The notes under the pieces: model-generated | Seen by the model: only the letters and a program-made list of their open reading frames with translations | What the model was told of the DNA's origin: nothing | Database searches by the model: none | Assembly (NCBI GenBank): GCA_026786325.1 | Contig: JAJAYH010000004.1 | Span: forward strand, 1 to 21,130 | DNA length: 21,130 nt | Reading direction: 5' to 3' | Source: Alkalinema sp. CAN_BIN05 | Lineage (GTDB): Bacteria; Cyanobacteriota; Cyanobacteriia; Leptolyngbyales; Leptolyngbyaceae | Shown here: in pieces, positions 8,314 to 15,421 of the stretch | Numbering within the stretch: position 1 is the stretch's first letter | Layout of the letters: each line of letters starts with the position of its first letter | Program-made: the position numbers and the translations under genes

Positions 8314-9171
8314 ATGGGACGGTTTGAAGATAGGATTTCGGGGAAGATTTCGGGGGCAAAGGCTCTGAGGTTTTTTGGAGAGATTCGGTTGCGAACGCCG
8401 GAAAGTGTGGAGTTGGAGTTTCCGTTGGCGGGCATCGGTAGTCGGGCTTATGCGCTTTTGGTGGACTATACGTTAATTACGATCGCGATGGTTTCGGTCA
8501 TATTGATCGGATTGTTATTGTGGTTTCAGACCTTGGCCTATGCGGTTCAGGATGCGTTTGGTTTCACCTCGTCTTCAGCTAAGTGGATTCTGCCGATCGT
8601 GCTGTTGGGATTGTTTGCGATTTTTGTTGGTTATTTTGTCTTTTTTGAAACCCTCTGGCAAGGTCAAACCCCCGGAAAACGAATGGCCCAAATTCGGGTA
8701 ATTCGAGAAGACGGTCGCCCGATCGGATTGCCTCAAGCTACACTCCGGGCACTTTTGCGAGTGTTTGACGACATTTTGCTTGGGTTAGTTGGCTTTCTCT
8801 TTATTGTCCAAGGCCGTCAGGAAAAACGGCTGGGCGATTGGGTTGCGGGGACGGTGGTGATTCAGGAATTACGAGCTAGAAATAAAAAGGACACAATCAT
8901 CATTCCCGATGAACTCAAAGCCAATCAAGTGGCCGATGTGATGCTAGAAACGGCGAGTTTTAACTTGGTGACCCCTGATGATTTTGCAGTTATTCGAGAA
9001 TATCTAAACCGTCGCAGTAGATTTTCAGTTAAAGCTTGGGAAACGGTTAGTTTGCGACTAGCACAACAATTGAAGGCACGACTTGATTTAGAGGGGCTGC
9101 CTTTTGATATGACGGCAAATTTATTTTTGGAGGGGGTCTATTTGGCTTATTTACGTCAAGGGACACGCTAA
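8314..9171 (+). CDS. RDD-family membrane protein
   Basis: The 285-aa protein contains an RDD domain. IGSRAYALLVDYTLI carries the family Arg and Asp in the first membrane helix, GQTPGKRMAQIRVI follows the third hydrophobic segment, and RALLRVFDDILLG carries the Asp pair of the last helix. Hydrophobic segments lie roughly at residues 45-75, 88-112 and 148-168. The remaining 100 residues form a soluble helical tail. RDD proteins are thought to be transporters or membrane scaffolds, and few have known substrates. The frame extends to TTG 8302, but ATG 8314 has GAGGG 5-6 nt upstream and is preferred. It is second in the unit with the 339-aa membrane protein and faces the SpoIIM-like gene across a shared promoter. 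Confidence 0.9.
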   Translation: MGRFEDRISGKISGAKALRFFGEIRLRTPESVELEFPLAGIGSRAYALLVDYTLITIAMVSVILIGLLLWFQTLAYAVQDAFGFTSSSAKWILPIVLLGLFAIFVGYFVFFETLWQGQTPGKRMAQIRVIREDGRPIGLPQATLRALLRVFDDILLGLVGFLFIVQGRQEKRLGDWVAGTVVIQELRARNKKDTIIIPDELKANQVADVMLETASFNLVTPDDFAVIREYLNRRSRFSVKAWETVSLRLAQQLKARLDLEGLPFDMTANLFLEGVYLAYLRQGTR

Positions 9172-9220
9172 ATATCTCGATTTAAGGCAAATATCCGATC
9201 CGATTATTTTTTGTGAGTTT

Positions 9221-9251
9221 TAAGATCAGATGAAATCTGTCTCGTATCTTA
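9221..9251. other. Nested hairpin downstream of the RDD gene
   Basis: TAAGAT (9221-9226) pairs with ATCTTA (9246-9251). Immediately inside, CAGAT (9227-9231) pairs with ATCTG (9235-9239) around a GAA loop, leaving TCTCGT as a 3' bulge. It may act as a terminator or 5'-leader structure in the 192-bp gap before the reductase gene. There is no T-run. Confidence 0.3.
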
Positions 9252-9363
9252 TCGATTCAGAGATTTAGTGTTGTAGGTAATTAGTAGCGTCAAGACAATT
9301 AGGGTTTTAATTCTTGTGTCTCCCATAAGTTAGTTATCAATTTATTATTGGAGAGTTTTTACT

Positions 9364-10542
9364 ATGACAAGTCCTATAAGTACTCACGAATCTGAATCAA
9401 CACCACCCATCCAGGAAAAAATGCTGGACTGTATTATCGTCGGTTCGGGTCCAGCAGGCGGTTCGGCGGCTTACCATTTGGCAAAGCGGGACCGATCGGT
9501 GTTGGTGATCGATCGTGAGACCTTGCCCCGGTATAAAGTGTGCAGCGGCGGGGTGTCTCCGGCGGTCGGCGCATGGTTTGATTTCGACTTTTCTCCAGTA
9601 ATTTCCAAGACTGTGAAGCAGATTCGTTACACCTGGAAAGTGGGAGATCCGGTTGATGCAACGTTGAATACTACGGAGCCGATGTGGATGGTGAACCGAT
9701 CGGAGTTTGACTACCACATCATCCAGCAGGCCCAGGCATTAGGCGCACAGATTCAAACGGGAACAACCGTTACGGGCATTGAGTTTAAGGGCGATCGTTG
9801 GACCGTCAATACCGATCGGGGCATGTTTCAAGCTAAATACCTGATTGCAGCGGATGGCGCAAAGGGACCGATGGCGAAGTGGCTCGGGTTTGCCGATCGT
9901 AGCGTCCGCATGGGCATGGTGATGGAAGTTCCTGCTCAAGACATTGCTGCCAGCGCTCAATTCGACTTCGGCATTATCAAAAATGGCTTCATCTGGAGTT
10001 TACCCAAAGCGAACGGCTACTCGATCGGCACGGGCACGTTCCGAGGTAAGGATAATGAAGATCTTAAGGATGCGTTGTTGAAATATGCAAGGCTCAAAGG
10101 ATTGAACACCAGCCAAGCGACGTTTCACAGTCATCCGATGTGCCTCTGGACTGAAGATCAGCAGCTACATACGCGCAATGCACTATTGGCTGGGGAAGCA
10201 GCGGGTTTGAGTGATCCCTTCACAGCAGAGGGAATTCGTCCGGCGTTGTTTAGTGGCATGAAGGCTGCTGTTGCAATCGACAACGCATTATCTGGAAACA
10301 GTGCAGCACTGGCGAATTACACCCAAGTGATCCAAGCCGAGTGGGGGCAGGACATGGTATGGGCGCAGAAGTTGGCCAATATTTTCTACCGTGTGCCGGG
10401 AATTGGTTATAAGGTCGGAGTTAAGCGTCAATCCGCTACCGATCGGCTTTGCAAAATAATGTGCGGCGAGCTTAAATATGCCGATGTCGCCACCCGTGCG
10501 CTGAAAAAACTGAGCGGCGGTTTGATTCCGGGGCTTGGCTAG
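9364..10542 (+). CDS. Geranylgeranyl reductase family FAD-dependent oxidoreductase
   Basis: A 392-aa flavoprotein of the geranylgeranyl reductase/digeranylgeranylglycerophospholipid reductase superfamily. The FAD-binding dinucleotide fold is at 22-50 (IIVGSGPAGGSAAYHL, Gly 27/29/32). Next come CSGGVS (60-65), the DG motif LIAADGAKGPMAKWLG (160-175) and the flavin-binding LLAGEAAGLSDPFTAEGI (275-291 region). It reduces isoprenoid or similar double bonds by family analogy. It differs from canonical ChlP, which begins at the FAD motif and is slightly longer, so I do not call it chlP; the substrate is unknown. ATG 9364 follows GGAGAG at 9351-9356. The stop codon is inside the left arm of a 20-bp inverted repeat. 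Confidence 0.88.
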   Translation: MTSPISTHESESTPPIQEKMLDCIIVGSGPAGGSAAYHLAKRDRSVLVIDRETLPRYKVCSGGVSPAVGAWFDFDFSPVISKTVKQIRYTWKVGDPVDATLNTTEPMWMVNRSEFDYHIIQQAQALGAQIQTGTTVTGIEFKGDRWTVNTDRGMFQAKYLIAADGAKGPMAKWLGFADRSVRMGMVMEVPAQDIAASAQFDFGIIKNGFIWSLPKANGYSIGTGTFRGKDNEDLKDALLKYARLKGLNTSQATFHSHPMCLWTEDQQLHTRNALLAGEAAGLSDPFTAEGIRPALFSGMKAAVAIDNALSGNSAALANYTQVIQAEWGQDMVWAQKLANIFYRVPGIGYKVGVKRQSATDRLCKIMCGELKYADVATRALKKLSGGLIPGLG

Positions 10543-10589
10543 CGACATCCTTTGTTGCGCAACGCTCCGCAAAGGGTGTCGCTAGCCAA
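10535..10589. repeat. 20-bp inverted repeat overlapping the reductase stop codon
   Basis: TTGGCTAGCGACATCCTTTG (10535-10554) is the reverse complement of CAAAGGGTGTCGCTAGCCAA (10570-10589) with one mismatch, which is a G-U pair in RNA. The 15-nt loop contains the palindrome TTGCGCAA (10555-10562). The left arm includes the last codons and the TAG (10540-10542). It could terminate transcription in both directions between the reductase and frr, but no strong T-run follows. Its length and GCTAGC ends also suit a small dispersed repeat or MITE-like insertion that supplied the end of the gene. Confidence 0.75.
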
Positions 10590-10619
10590 CAAAAAGCCGG
10601 GAGCAGAATTTATCTCTTA

Positions 10620-10654
10620 GTCCCCCTTTTTAAGGGGGATTTAGGGGGATCGGG
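10620..10654. repeat. CCCCCTT/AAGGGGG palindromic repeat
   Basis: TCCCCCTT (10621-10628) pairs with AAGGGGGA (10632-10639) around TTT, and the half unit TTTAGGGGGAT follows directly. This C/G-tract motif resembles repeats I know to be scattered widely in cyanobacterial intergenic DNA, often near insertion-sequence ends; that link is recalled, not searched. It lies between convergent genes and could also act as a terminator. Confidence 0.55.
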
Positions 10655-10692
10655 TCTTTTGATAGCAATGAAAGGACTTTTCAAACGTCCTC

Positions 10693-11241
10693 TTATACCT
10701 TCATGATGTCCTTCTCTTTCTCACCAAAAATCCGATCGATTTCAGCGACATATTTGTCAGTCATCTTTTGGATTTTGTCCTGCTGATCGCGAGACTCATC
10801 CTCAGAAATGTCACTAGACTTCTCAAGCTTGCGAACACTATCTACCCCATCACGACGTACATTACGTAGGGCAACTTTGCCTTCTTCGGTATATCTAGAG
10901 GCCATTTTAACGAACTCTTTGCGTCGCTCCGTTGTCAGCGGTGGAATATTGAGCCGAATGGCAATCCCGTCGTTATTCGGTGTTAAACCAATGTCAGACA
11001 GAGAAATCGCCTTCTCAATCGTGTTCAACGTCCCACGATCGTAGGGCTGAATCTGCAACGTCGTCCCATCCGGTGTGGTTATATTCGCCATTTGCTTAAT
11101 AGGCGTGGGAGAACCGTAGTAGTCCACCATAATTTTATCGAGCAGTGATGCACTGGCCCGCCCAGTACGAATGGTGTTAAACGTACGGACAGTGGATTCC
11201 ACCGCCTTTTTCATCGAACTTTCTACATCAACTAATTTCAC
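10693..11241 (-). CDS. frr: Ribosome recycling factor
   Basis: The product (182 aa from GTG 11241) is ribosome recycling factor, which with EF-G splits the post-termination ribosome. Family blocks are FNTIRTGRASASLLDKIMVDYYG near the N-terminus, IANIT-like ANITTPDGTTLQIQPYD, NDGIAIRLNIPPLTTERRKE and a C-terminal helix ending DRIFGEKEKDIMKV. The frame is open 11 codons further upstream, but GTG 11241 has GGAGG (11247-11251) at 5 nt spacing and gives the usual length. This start overlaps the 3' end of pyrH by 14 nt, so the ribosome binding site sits in the last codons of pyrH and the genes are likely translationally coupled. Confidence 0.95.
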   Translation of the reverse strand: MKLVDVESSMKKAVESTVRTFNTIRTGRASASLLDKIMVDYYGSPTPIKQMANITTPDGTTLQIQPYDRGTLNTIEKAISLSDIGLTPNNDGIAIRLNIPPLTTERRKEFVKMASRYTEEGKVALRNVRRDGVDSVRKLEKSSDISEDESRDQQDKIQKMTDKYVAEIDRIFGEKEKDIMKV

Positions 11242-11956
11242 AAGAACCTCCAACGATCGTTCCAATTCCCTCACCCAACACGGCCCGACGAATATTCCCC
11301 GGAACCATCATATTAAACACCATGATTGGAATATTGTTATCTTTGCAAAGTGCGATCGCCGTACTATCCATCACTTGCAAATCATTATTCAACACATGGG
11401 AATAGGTGAGGCTTTTAAACAGTTTGGCATCTGGATTTTTCTTTGGATCAGAATCATAGACACCATCCACCTTTGTAGCCTTCAGCACCACATCTGCCCC
11501 AATTTCCGCACTCCGCAGTGCCGCCGTCGTGTCTGTCGTGAAGAATGGATTTCCAGACCCAGCTCCAAACACCACAACCCGGCCCTTTTCCAAATGTCGC
11601 ATCGCCCGACGACGAATGTAAGGCTCGGCAATTTCTTGCATTGCAATAGCCGTCAGAACGCGAGTCCCGATGCCCATGCGTTCTAGGGCATCCTGCAATG
11701 TGATGGCATTCATCACCGTCGCAATCATCCCCACATAGTCGGCTGTTGCTCGTTCCATGCCTGCTGCCGATCCCTTGACACCCCGGAAAATATTCCCGCC
11801 GCCAACCACGATCGCCACTTCGACACCCGCATTCACCACGTCCACAATTTCTTTCGCAATGGCATCGACCACGGCTGGATCAATCCCATAGGACAGATCG
11901 CCCATCAATGCTTCGCCACTTAGCTTCAGCAACACTCGCCGATACGTTAAGGCCAT
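11228..11956 (-). CDS. pyrH: UMP kinase
   Basis: The 242-aa protein is the bacterial amino-acid-kinase-fold UMP kinase, converting UMP to UDP with ATP in pyrimidine nucleotide synthesis. Motifs include VLLKLSGEALMGD (phosphate loop, residues 8-20), VVGGGNIFRGV (uracil/phosphate binding), ADYVGMIATVMNAI, FGAGSGNPFFTTDTTAALRS (UMP-binding loop) and VDGVYDSDPKKNP. Length and order are standard. It is the first gene of a pyrH-frr unit, a pairing widespread in bacteria, and its last residues (GGSCEIS) are encoded by DNA that also carries the frr ribosome binding site and start. The 5' region faces hemF across 323 bp. Confidence 0.96.
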   Translation of the reverse strand: MALTYRRVLLKLSGEALMGDLSYGIDPAVVDAIAKEIVDVVNAGVEVAIVVGGGNIFRGVKGSAAGMERATADYVGMIATVMNAITLQDALERMGIGTRVLTAIAMQEIAEPYIRRRAMRHLEKGRVVVFGAGSGNPFFTTDTTAALRSAEIGADVVLKATKVDGVYDSDPKKNPDAKLFKSLTYSHVLNNDLQVMDSTAIALCKDNNIPIMVFNMMVPGNIRRAVLGEGIGTIVGGSCEIS

Positions 11957-12279
11957 CTCAACATCTGCCCCTACCCGTGAAGATTCCCAACTAAAGATAG
12001 CAGCTAGAGGCGCACATTTAGCGTGGGGTGCCGGGTATAGATTTAGTCATTAAATTAAGTCTCAGATTCGTCGTCAGATTTGGGCCGATCGTTCTAATAC
12101 GATTTTCACAATCAAACTATAAACAAATTAACAAACCTTGAAATCTCTTGCTAGACGGTCGCTAAAGACAGTCATAGACAGTGGTTAAACCGGGGAATAG
12201 GAGCGATCGTATGGGTTGGAGTGCAATTGGCTGTACTGTAAGTATGAAGAAAAGCGCGACCTAACTTTTTATATTCACC
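11957..12279. promoter_or_regulatory. Divergent control region between pyrH and hemF
   Basis: This 323-bp gap must contain promoters for pyrH (minus) and hemF (plus). It is AT-rich at 12040-12150, with AGACAGT repeated at 12165-12180. A 17-codon ORF with a good ribosome binding site lies at 12211-12264 (separate entry), so the hemF transcript probably starts upstream of 12195. No confident -35/-10 pair was assigned. Confidence 0.4.
12211..12264 (+). CDS. Possible 17-aa leader peptide upstream of hemF
   Basis: ATG 12211 to TAA 12262-12264 encodes MGWSAIGCTVSMKKSAT. It is preceded by AGGAG at 12199-12203 with ideal 7-nt spacing, while hemF itself, whose ATG lies 15 nt after this stop, has no recognisable Shine-Dalgarno sequence. 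That arrangement fits a leader peptide whose translation delivers ribosomes to, or regulates, hemF. The ORF is short enough to be chance, and nothing in the peptide identifies a function. Confidence 0.35.
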   Translation: MGWSAIGCTVSMKKSAT

Positions 12280-13362
12280 ATGACTGCATTCTCTCCACGC
12301 CCTGTCGTATCCAAACCAGCATCCAAGTCAGCATCTCCTGAATCGAATGTAACTGTTGGAAATTTACCTCCAGCCGATTCGCAAAAAAGGGTCAGCGAAT
12401 GGATGAAGTCATTCCAAGATCGAGTTTGTCAGGGATTGGAAGAAGCAGATGGAGTCGGGAAATTTAAGCAGGATGCCTGGGAACGCCCAGAAGGCGGTGG
12501 TGGACGATCGCGGGTTATGCGGGATGGCAACGTCTTTGAGCAAGGCGGCGTAAATTTTTCAGAGGTATGGGGCGACCAGTTACCGCCATCAATTTTAGCT
12601 CAGCGTCCAGAGGCAGCAGGTCATAGCTTTTATGCGACGGGAACATCCATGGTGCTGCACCCCAAAAACCCTCACATTCCCACAGTTCATCTGAACTATC
12701 GCTACTTTGAAGCGGGTCCAGTGTGGTGGTTTGGGGGTGGAATTGATCTGACTCCGTTTTATCCTGTTGAAGAAGATGTGGTTCATTTCCACAAAACGCT
12801 CAAGGAAGCCTGCGATCGGCACAATCCTGAGTATTACAATACCTTCAAGCTTTGGTGTGACGAATATTTTTACCTAAAGCACCGCGATGAGACTCGTGGA
12901 GTTGGCGGTATTTTCTTTGACTACCAGGACAACAGTGGCACGCTTTATCCCCTGTCCTATCCTGGATCCCAGTCCGACACCGTTGCGGCAGAATATGCTG
13001 AGAAAGTTGGTCCGGTTGCCGATCGGTCTTGGGAAGATGTGTTTTCGTTTTCTCAGTCCTGCGGTTTGGCCTTCTTGCCGTCTTATACCCCTATTGTACA
13101 GAAGCGGAAAAATACGGAATACGGCGATCGGGAGCGGAATTTCCAGCTTTATCGTCGGGGTCGCTATGTGGAATTTAACTTGGTTTACGATCGGGGCACT
13201 ATTTTCGGTTTGCAGACCAATGGACGCACCGAATCTATCCTAATGTCATTGCCGCCCTTAGTTCGTTGGGAATATAATTATCAGCCAGAACCAGGCTCTC
13301 CTGAAGCCCGCTTGTATGAGATTTTTCTGAAGCCTCAGGATTGGGTGAATTGGAAAGGCTAG
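12280..13362 (+). CDS. hemF: Oxygen-dependent coproporphyrinogen III oxidase
   Basis: The 360-aa enzyme performs the aerobic oxidative decarboxylation of coproporphyrinogen III to protoporphyrinogen IX, shared by heme, chlorophyll and bilin synthesis. Signature blocks are HPKNPHIPTVHLNYRYFE (127-144), GPVWWFGGGIDLTPFYP (146-162), an HRDETRGVGGIFFDY segment, and the C-terminal EFNLVYDRGTIFGLQTNGR and ESILMSLPP blocks. A poorly conserved Ser/Pro-rich extension of about 35 residues precedes the domain. ATG 12280 lacks an obvious ribosome binding site; the small ORF upstream may couple translation. A 10-bp inverted repeat follows the gene as probable terminator. Anaerobic growth would need HemN, which is not seen in this window. 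Confidence 0.97.
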   Translation: MTAFSPRPVVSKPASKSASPESNVTVGNLPPADSQKRVSEWMKSFQDRVCQGLEEADGVGKFKQDAWERPEGGGGRSRVMRDGNVFEQGGVNFSEVWGDQLPPSILAQRPEAAGHSFYATGTSMVLHPKNPHIPTVHLNYRYFEAGPVWWFGGGIDLTPFYPVEEDVVHFHKTLKEACDRHNPEYYNTFKLWCDEYFYLKHRDETRGVGGIFFDYQDNSGTLYPLSYPGSQSDTVAAEYAEKVGPVADRSWEDVFSFSQSCGLAFLPSYTPIVQKRKNTEYGDRERNFQLYRRGRYVEFNLVYDRGTIFGLQTNGRTESILMSLPPLVRWEYNYQPEPGSPEARLYEIFLKPQDWVNWKG

Positions 13363-13413
13363 AGAGGACTAGAACAGTCTGAAGAGCAATGTATGTGGTA
13401 AATCTTTGTATCT

Positions 13414-13452
13414 GACAGCTCAAGTTGACTGGGCAAATAAATTTGAGCTGTC
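13414..13452 (+). terminator. Terminator-like hairpin after hemF
   Basis: GACAGCTCAA (13414-13423) is the exact reverse complement of TTGAGCTGTC (13443-13452), with a 19-nt loop, followed by TTTATCCTTT. It lies 51 bp after the hemF stop. The loop is longer than usual for an intrinsic terminator. Confidence 0.5.
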
Positions 13453-13603
13453 TTTATCCTTTATCAAAGAACTGTACTTAGGGTAGTTATTCTGAGATTC
13501 TTATAAATATCCGGGTTTTGGCGTTCGTTTTTGGGAATAACTAGCCATAACGTAAGTGTCCCTAAGTGGAGTATATTTTGTGATTGATTTAGAGCAGGGA
13601 TCA

Positions 13604-13966
13604 ATGAAAATGGACCAGAAAGAATATTTGACCACCGATTGTAATAAGGTCATTGTCCTCACTCCCGTCGGTCGTCTGGACATCACGACCGCGTGGCAAT
13701 TCCGTTTGACGCTTCAGGAATGCATTTCTAAGCAAAGCCGTCATGTGGTGGTCAACTTGGGGCAAGTGAATTTTATTGACAGTTCAGGGCTAACCTCTTT
13801 GGTTGCTGGAATGCGCGATGCGGATAAGGTTCGCGGAAGTTTCCGAATTTGTAATGTTCATCCTGAGGCACGACTGGTGTTTGAGGTGACGATGATGGAT
13901 TCTGTGTTTGAAATTTTCCCAACTGAAGAAGAAGCACTCGAAGGCGTTCCGCGTGGTGCTGTTTAG
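13604..13966 (+). CDS. STAS-domain anti-sigma factor antagonist
   Basis: A single STAS domain of the SpoIIAA type. VIVLTPVGRLDITTAWQF opens the fold, and HVVVNLGQVNFIDSSGL places the phosphorylatable serine at the DSSG motif (Ser 60 or 61 from this start). SFRICNVHPEARLVFE and MDSVFEIFPTEEEAL complete it. Such proteins bind anti-sigma kinases when unphosphorylated, freeing a sigma factor; neither kinase nor phosphatase gene is nearby. The start is uncertain: GTG 13556 gives 136 aa, GTG 13580 has GGAG at 8 nt, and ATG 13604 or 13610 give 120 or 118 aa, nearest the usual domain length, with AGGGA at 13596-13600 suiting 13610. The gene stands alone between hemF and the convergent cpcT-like gene. 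Confidence 0.9.
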   Translation: MKMDQKEYLTTDCNKVIVLTPVGRLDITTAWQFRLTLQECISKQSRHVVVNLGQVNFIDSSGLTSLVAGMRDADKVRGSFRICNVHPEARLVFEVTMMDSVFEIFPTEEEALEGVPRGAV

Positions 13967-13993
13967 GACACACATACTATTTAGGTCGATATT

Positions 13994-14575
13994 TTAGACC
14001 GATTGTTTTTGGTGTTGATATGGTCCCATGAGCGCACCCCAAATGGGTCTCTGAGTTTCAGGATTAATGCCTTTGTCGTAGCTGTGAAACTCAGTTTCCG
14101 ACACGGCGAATCCTAGGGAAACCTGACCAATGTTGTCGCCATATTTAAATTGACAGCAGCTTCCCTCAGTCGCGATCGCATAGAATCCAGGTTTCCCATT
14201 CAGCGATCGCGCCTCAACTGTAAGTATGCATCCCGGCAAAAAATCAATATCCTGAGCGGTTATGACATTGAGCCGATCGGGATATTGTCCAGATCCCAGC
14301 ACAATCGACGGATCTTTAAAGCCATAAAACTGCGCCGTCAGACCGTTTTCACCGTCCTGCAATCGAATTAATCGCTGGCGGTAAGGTTGTTCTAGTTTGA
14401 GTCTATTGGCTTGCTCTGCAAAAATAGTAATGCTGTCATCTGAAAAAAGATTAGTAGCCTGGTGCCAAATTTCAAGTCCGACATACCAAACGGGATCATC
14501 CATGGCCTGCGATCGGTTGTCGAAAGTCCCTGTTAGATAGGTGCCCAGGGTTTGAAGATCAGGGGAATGAGGCAT
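13994..14575 (-). CDS. CpcT/CpeT-family phycobiliprotein chromophore lyase
   Basis: The 193-aa protein belongs to the CpcT/CpeT family, which attaches bilins to phycobiliprotein beta subunits (CpcT: phycocyanobilin to the beta-Cys153/155 site of phycocyanin). Family features are the early FDNRSQA and DDPVWYVGLEIW, FAEQANRLKLEQPYRQRLIRL, PGCILTVE, the paired Cys in GSCCQFKYG, and the end block DKGINPETQRPIWGALMGPY. ATG 14575 begins MPHSPDLQTL, in register with known family N-termini; GTG 14590 is an upstream option lacking a ribosome binding site. CpcT and other paralogues cannot be told apart here, so no symbol is given. Presence of the gene implies phycobilisomes. It is divergent from tadA with 29 bp between starts. 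Confidence 0.88.
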   Translation of the reverse strand: MPHSPDLQTLGTYLTGTFDNRSQAMDDPVWYVGLEIWHQATNLFSDDSITIFAEQANRLKLEQPYRQRLIRLQDGENGLTAQFYGFKDPSIVLGSGQYPDRLNVITAQDIDFLPGCILTVEARSLNGKPGFYAIATEGSCCQFKYGDNIGQVSLGFAVSETEFHSYDKGINPETQRPIWGALMGPYQHQKQSV

Positions 14576-14604
14576 GATGGGAGAATTCACAAACTAACTG
14601 CGCT

Positions 14605-15102
14605 GTGCCTTATCCTATCCCACCGATCGAATTCAATAATCCTGAATATTTGCGACATCACGGCTGGATGTTGAAAGCACTAGACTTAGCGGAACAGGCC
14701 GGAATCGCAGGAGATGTACCCGTGGGTGCAATTGTCGTGGATGGCGTGGGGAATGCGATCGCGATGGCCATGAATCGTCGTGAACAAGACCAAGATCCAA
14801 CCGCTCATGCTGAAGTTTTGGCGCTGCGACAGGCTGGGTTGGCGCTGAAAAATTGGCACTTAACTGACTGTACGCTGTATGTAACCTTGGAACCTTGCGC
14901 CATGTGTGCCGGCGCGATCGGGCTGGCTCGAATTAAGACCTTAGTCTATGGTGCCGATGATCGCAAAGCGGGTGCGGTGCGCAGTGTGTGGAATATTCCC
15001 GATAGTCCACTGTCAAACCATAGGTTGCAGGTGATTGGCGGATTTTTAGAAGAATCATGCCGATCGCAGCTTCAGGATTGGTTCGCAAAGAGACGGCAGT
15101 GA
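14605..15102 (+). CDS. tadA: tRNA-specific adenosine(34) deaminase
   Basis: The 165-aa protein is a zinc-dependent deaminase of the CDA fold that converts A34 to inosine in tRNA-Arg(ACG). Zinc and catalytic motifs are complete: HAEV (His 68, Glu 70) and PCAMCAGAI (Cys 98 and Cys 101). DVPVGAIVV (37-45) is the typical start of the domain, and VYGADDRKAGAV follows the second zinc motif. The length matches E. coli TadA. The start is GTG 14605; ATG at codon 22 would clip the first helix. Only 29 bp separate this start from the divergent cpcT-like start. Confidence 0.95.
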   Translation: MPYPIPPIEFNNPEYLRHHGWMLKALDLAEQAGIAGDVPVGAIVVDGVGNAIAMAMNRREQDQDPTAHAEVLALRQAGLALKNWHLTDCTLYVTLEPCAMCAGAIGLARIKTLVYGADDRKAGAVRSVWNIPDSPLSNHRLQVIGGFLEESCRSQLQDWFAKRRQ

Positions 15103-15130
15103 GTGACAATACGTCTGACATTCACTGCCG
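15094..15130. terminator. Inverted repeat between convergent tadA and glutaredoxin genes
   Basis: CGGCAGTGAGTG (15094-15105) pairs with CATTCACTGCCG (15119-15130) with one mismatch across a 13-nt loop. The left arm overlaps the tadA stop. It could serve both convergent genes as a terminator, though T-runs are absent. Confidence 0.45.
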
Positions 15131-15136
15131 AAACCG

Positions 15137-15397
15137 TTAACCCGCGAGTAAAACGTCCAGCTTTCCTTCACGATCGAGGCCATGAATACTATCGCAACCG
15201 CCTAAATGCTGATCGTTAACAAAGATTTGAGGAACGGATTTGCTTCCCCCCGATCGGGCCGACATTTTAGTCCGGCCTGCTTCGTCCCCATCAAGACAAT
15301 ATTCGGTGTACTTCACGCCCTTGCTATCGAGAAGCCGCTTCGCTTTCACACAGAAGGGGCAGGTACTCCAAGTATAAATTTCGATTGTTGCTGACAT
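15137..15397 (-). CDS. grxC: Glutaredoxin 3
   Basis: The 86-aa product (from ATG 15397) is a classical dithiol glutaredoxin, a glutathione-dependent thiol-disulfide oxidoreductase. It has YTWSTCPFCVKAKRLL with the active-site CPFC (Cys 13 and Cys 16), the cis-proline block KSVPQIFVNDQHLGGCDSIH for glutathione binding, and the C-terminal GKLDVLL. Another ATG at 15421 would add eight residues (MFRNVVLT) unlike the family N-terminus. The gene ends against tadA. Confidence 0.94.
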   Translation of the reverse strand: MSATIEIYTWSTCPFCVKAKRLLDSKGVKYTEYCLDGDEAGRTKMSARSGGSKSVPQIFVNDQHLGGCDSIHGLDREGKLDVLLAG

Positions 15398-15421
15398 GGT
15401 TAGAACTACATTGCGAAACAT

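Noticed and set aside
9364..10542. Assignment of the reductase as ChlP
   Set aside because: It belongs to the superfamily, but the N-terminal extension and diverged motifs do not match canonical ChlP closely enough.
11171..11686. 171-codon plus-strand ORF
   Set aside because: It is antisense to pyrH and frr, both with full family motifs; composition rich in His, Arg and Asn is typical of a shadow frame.
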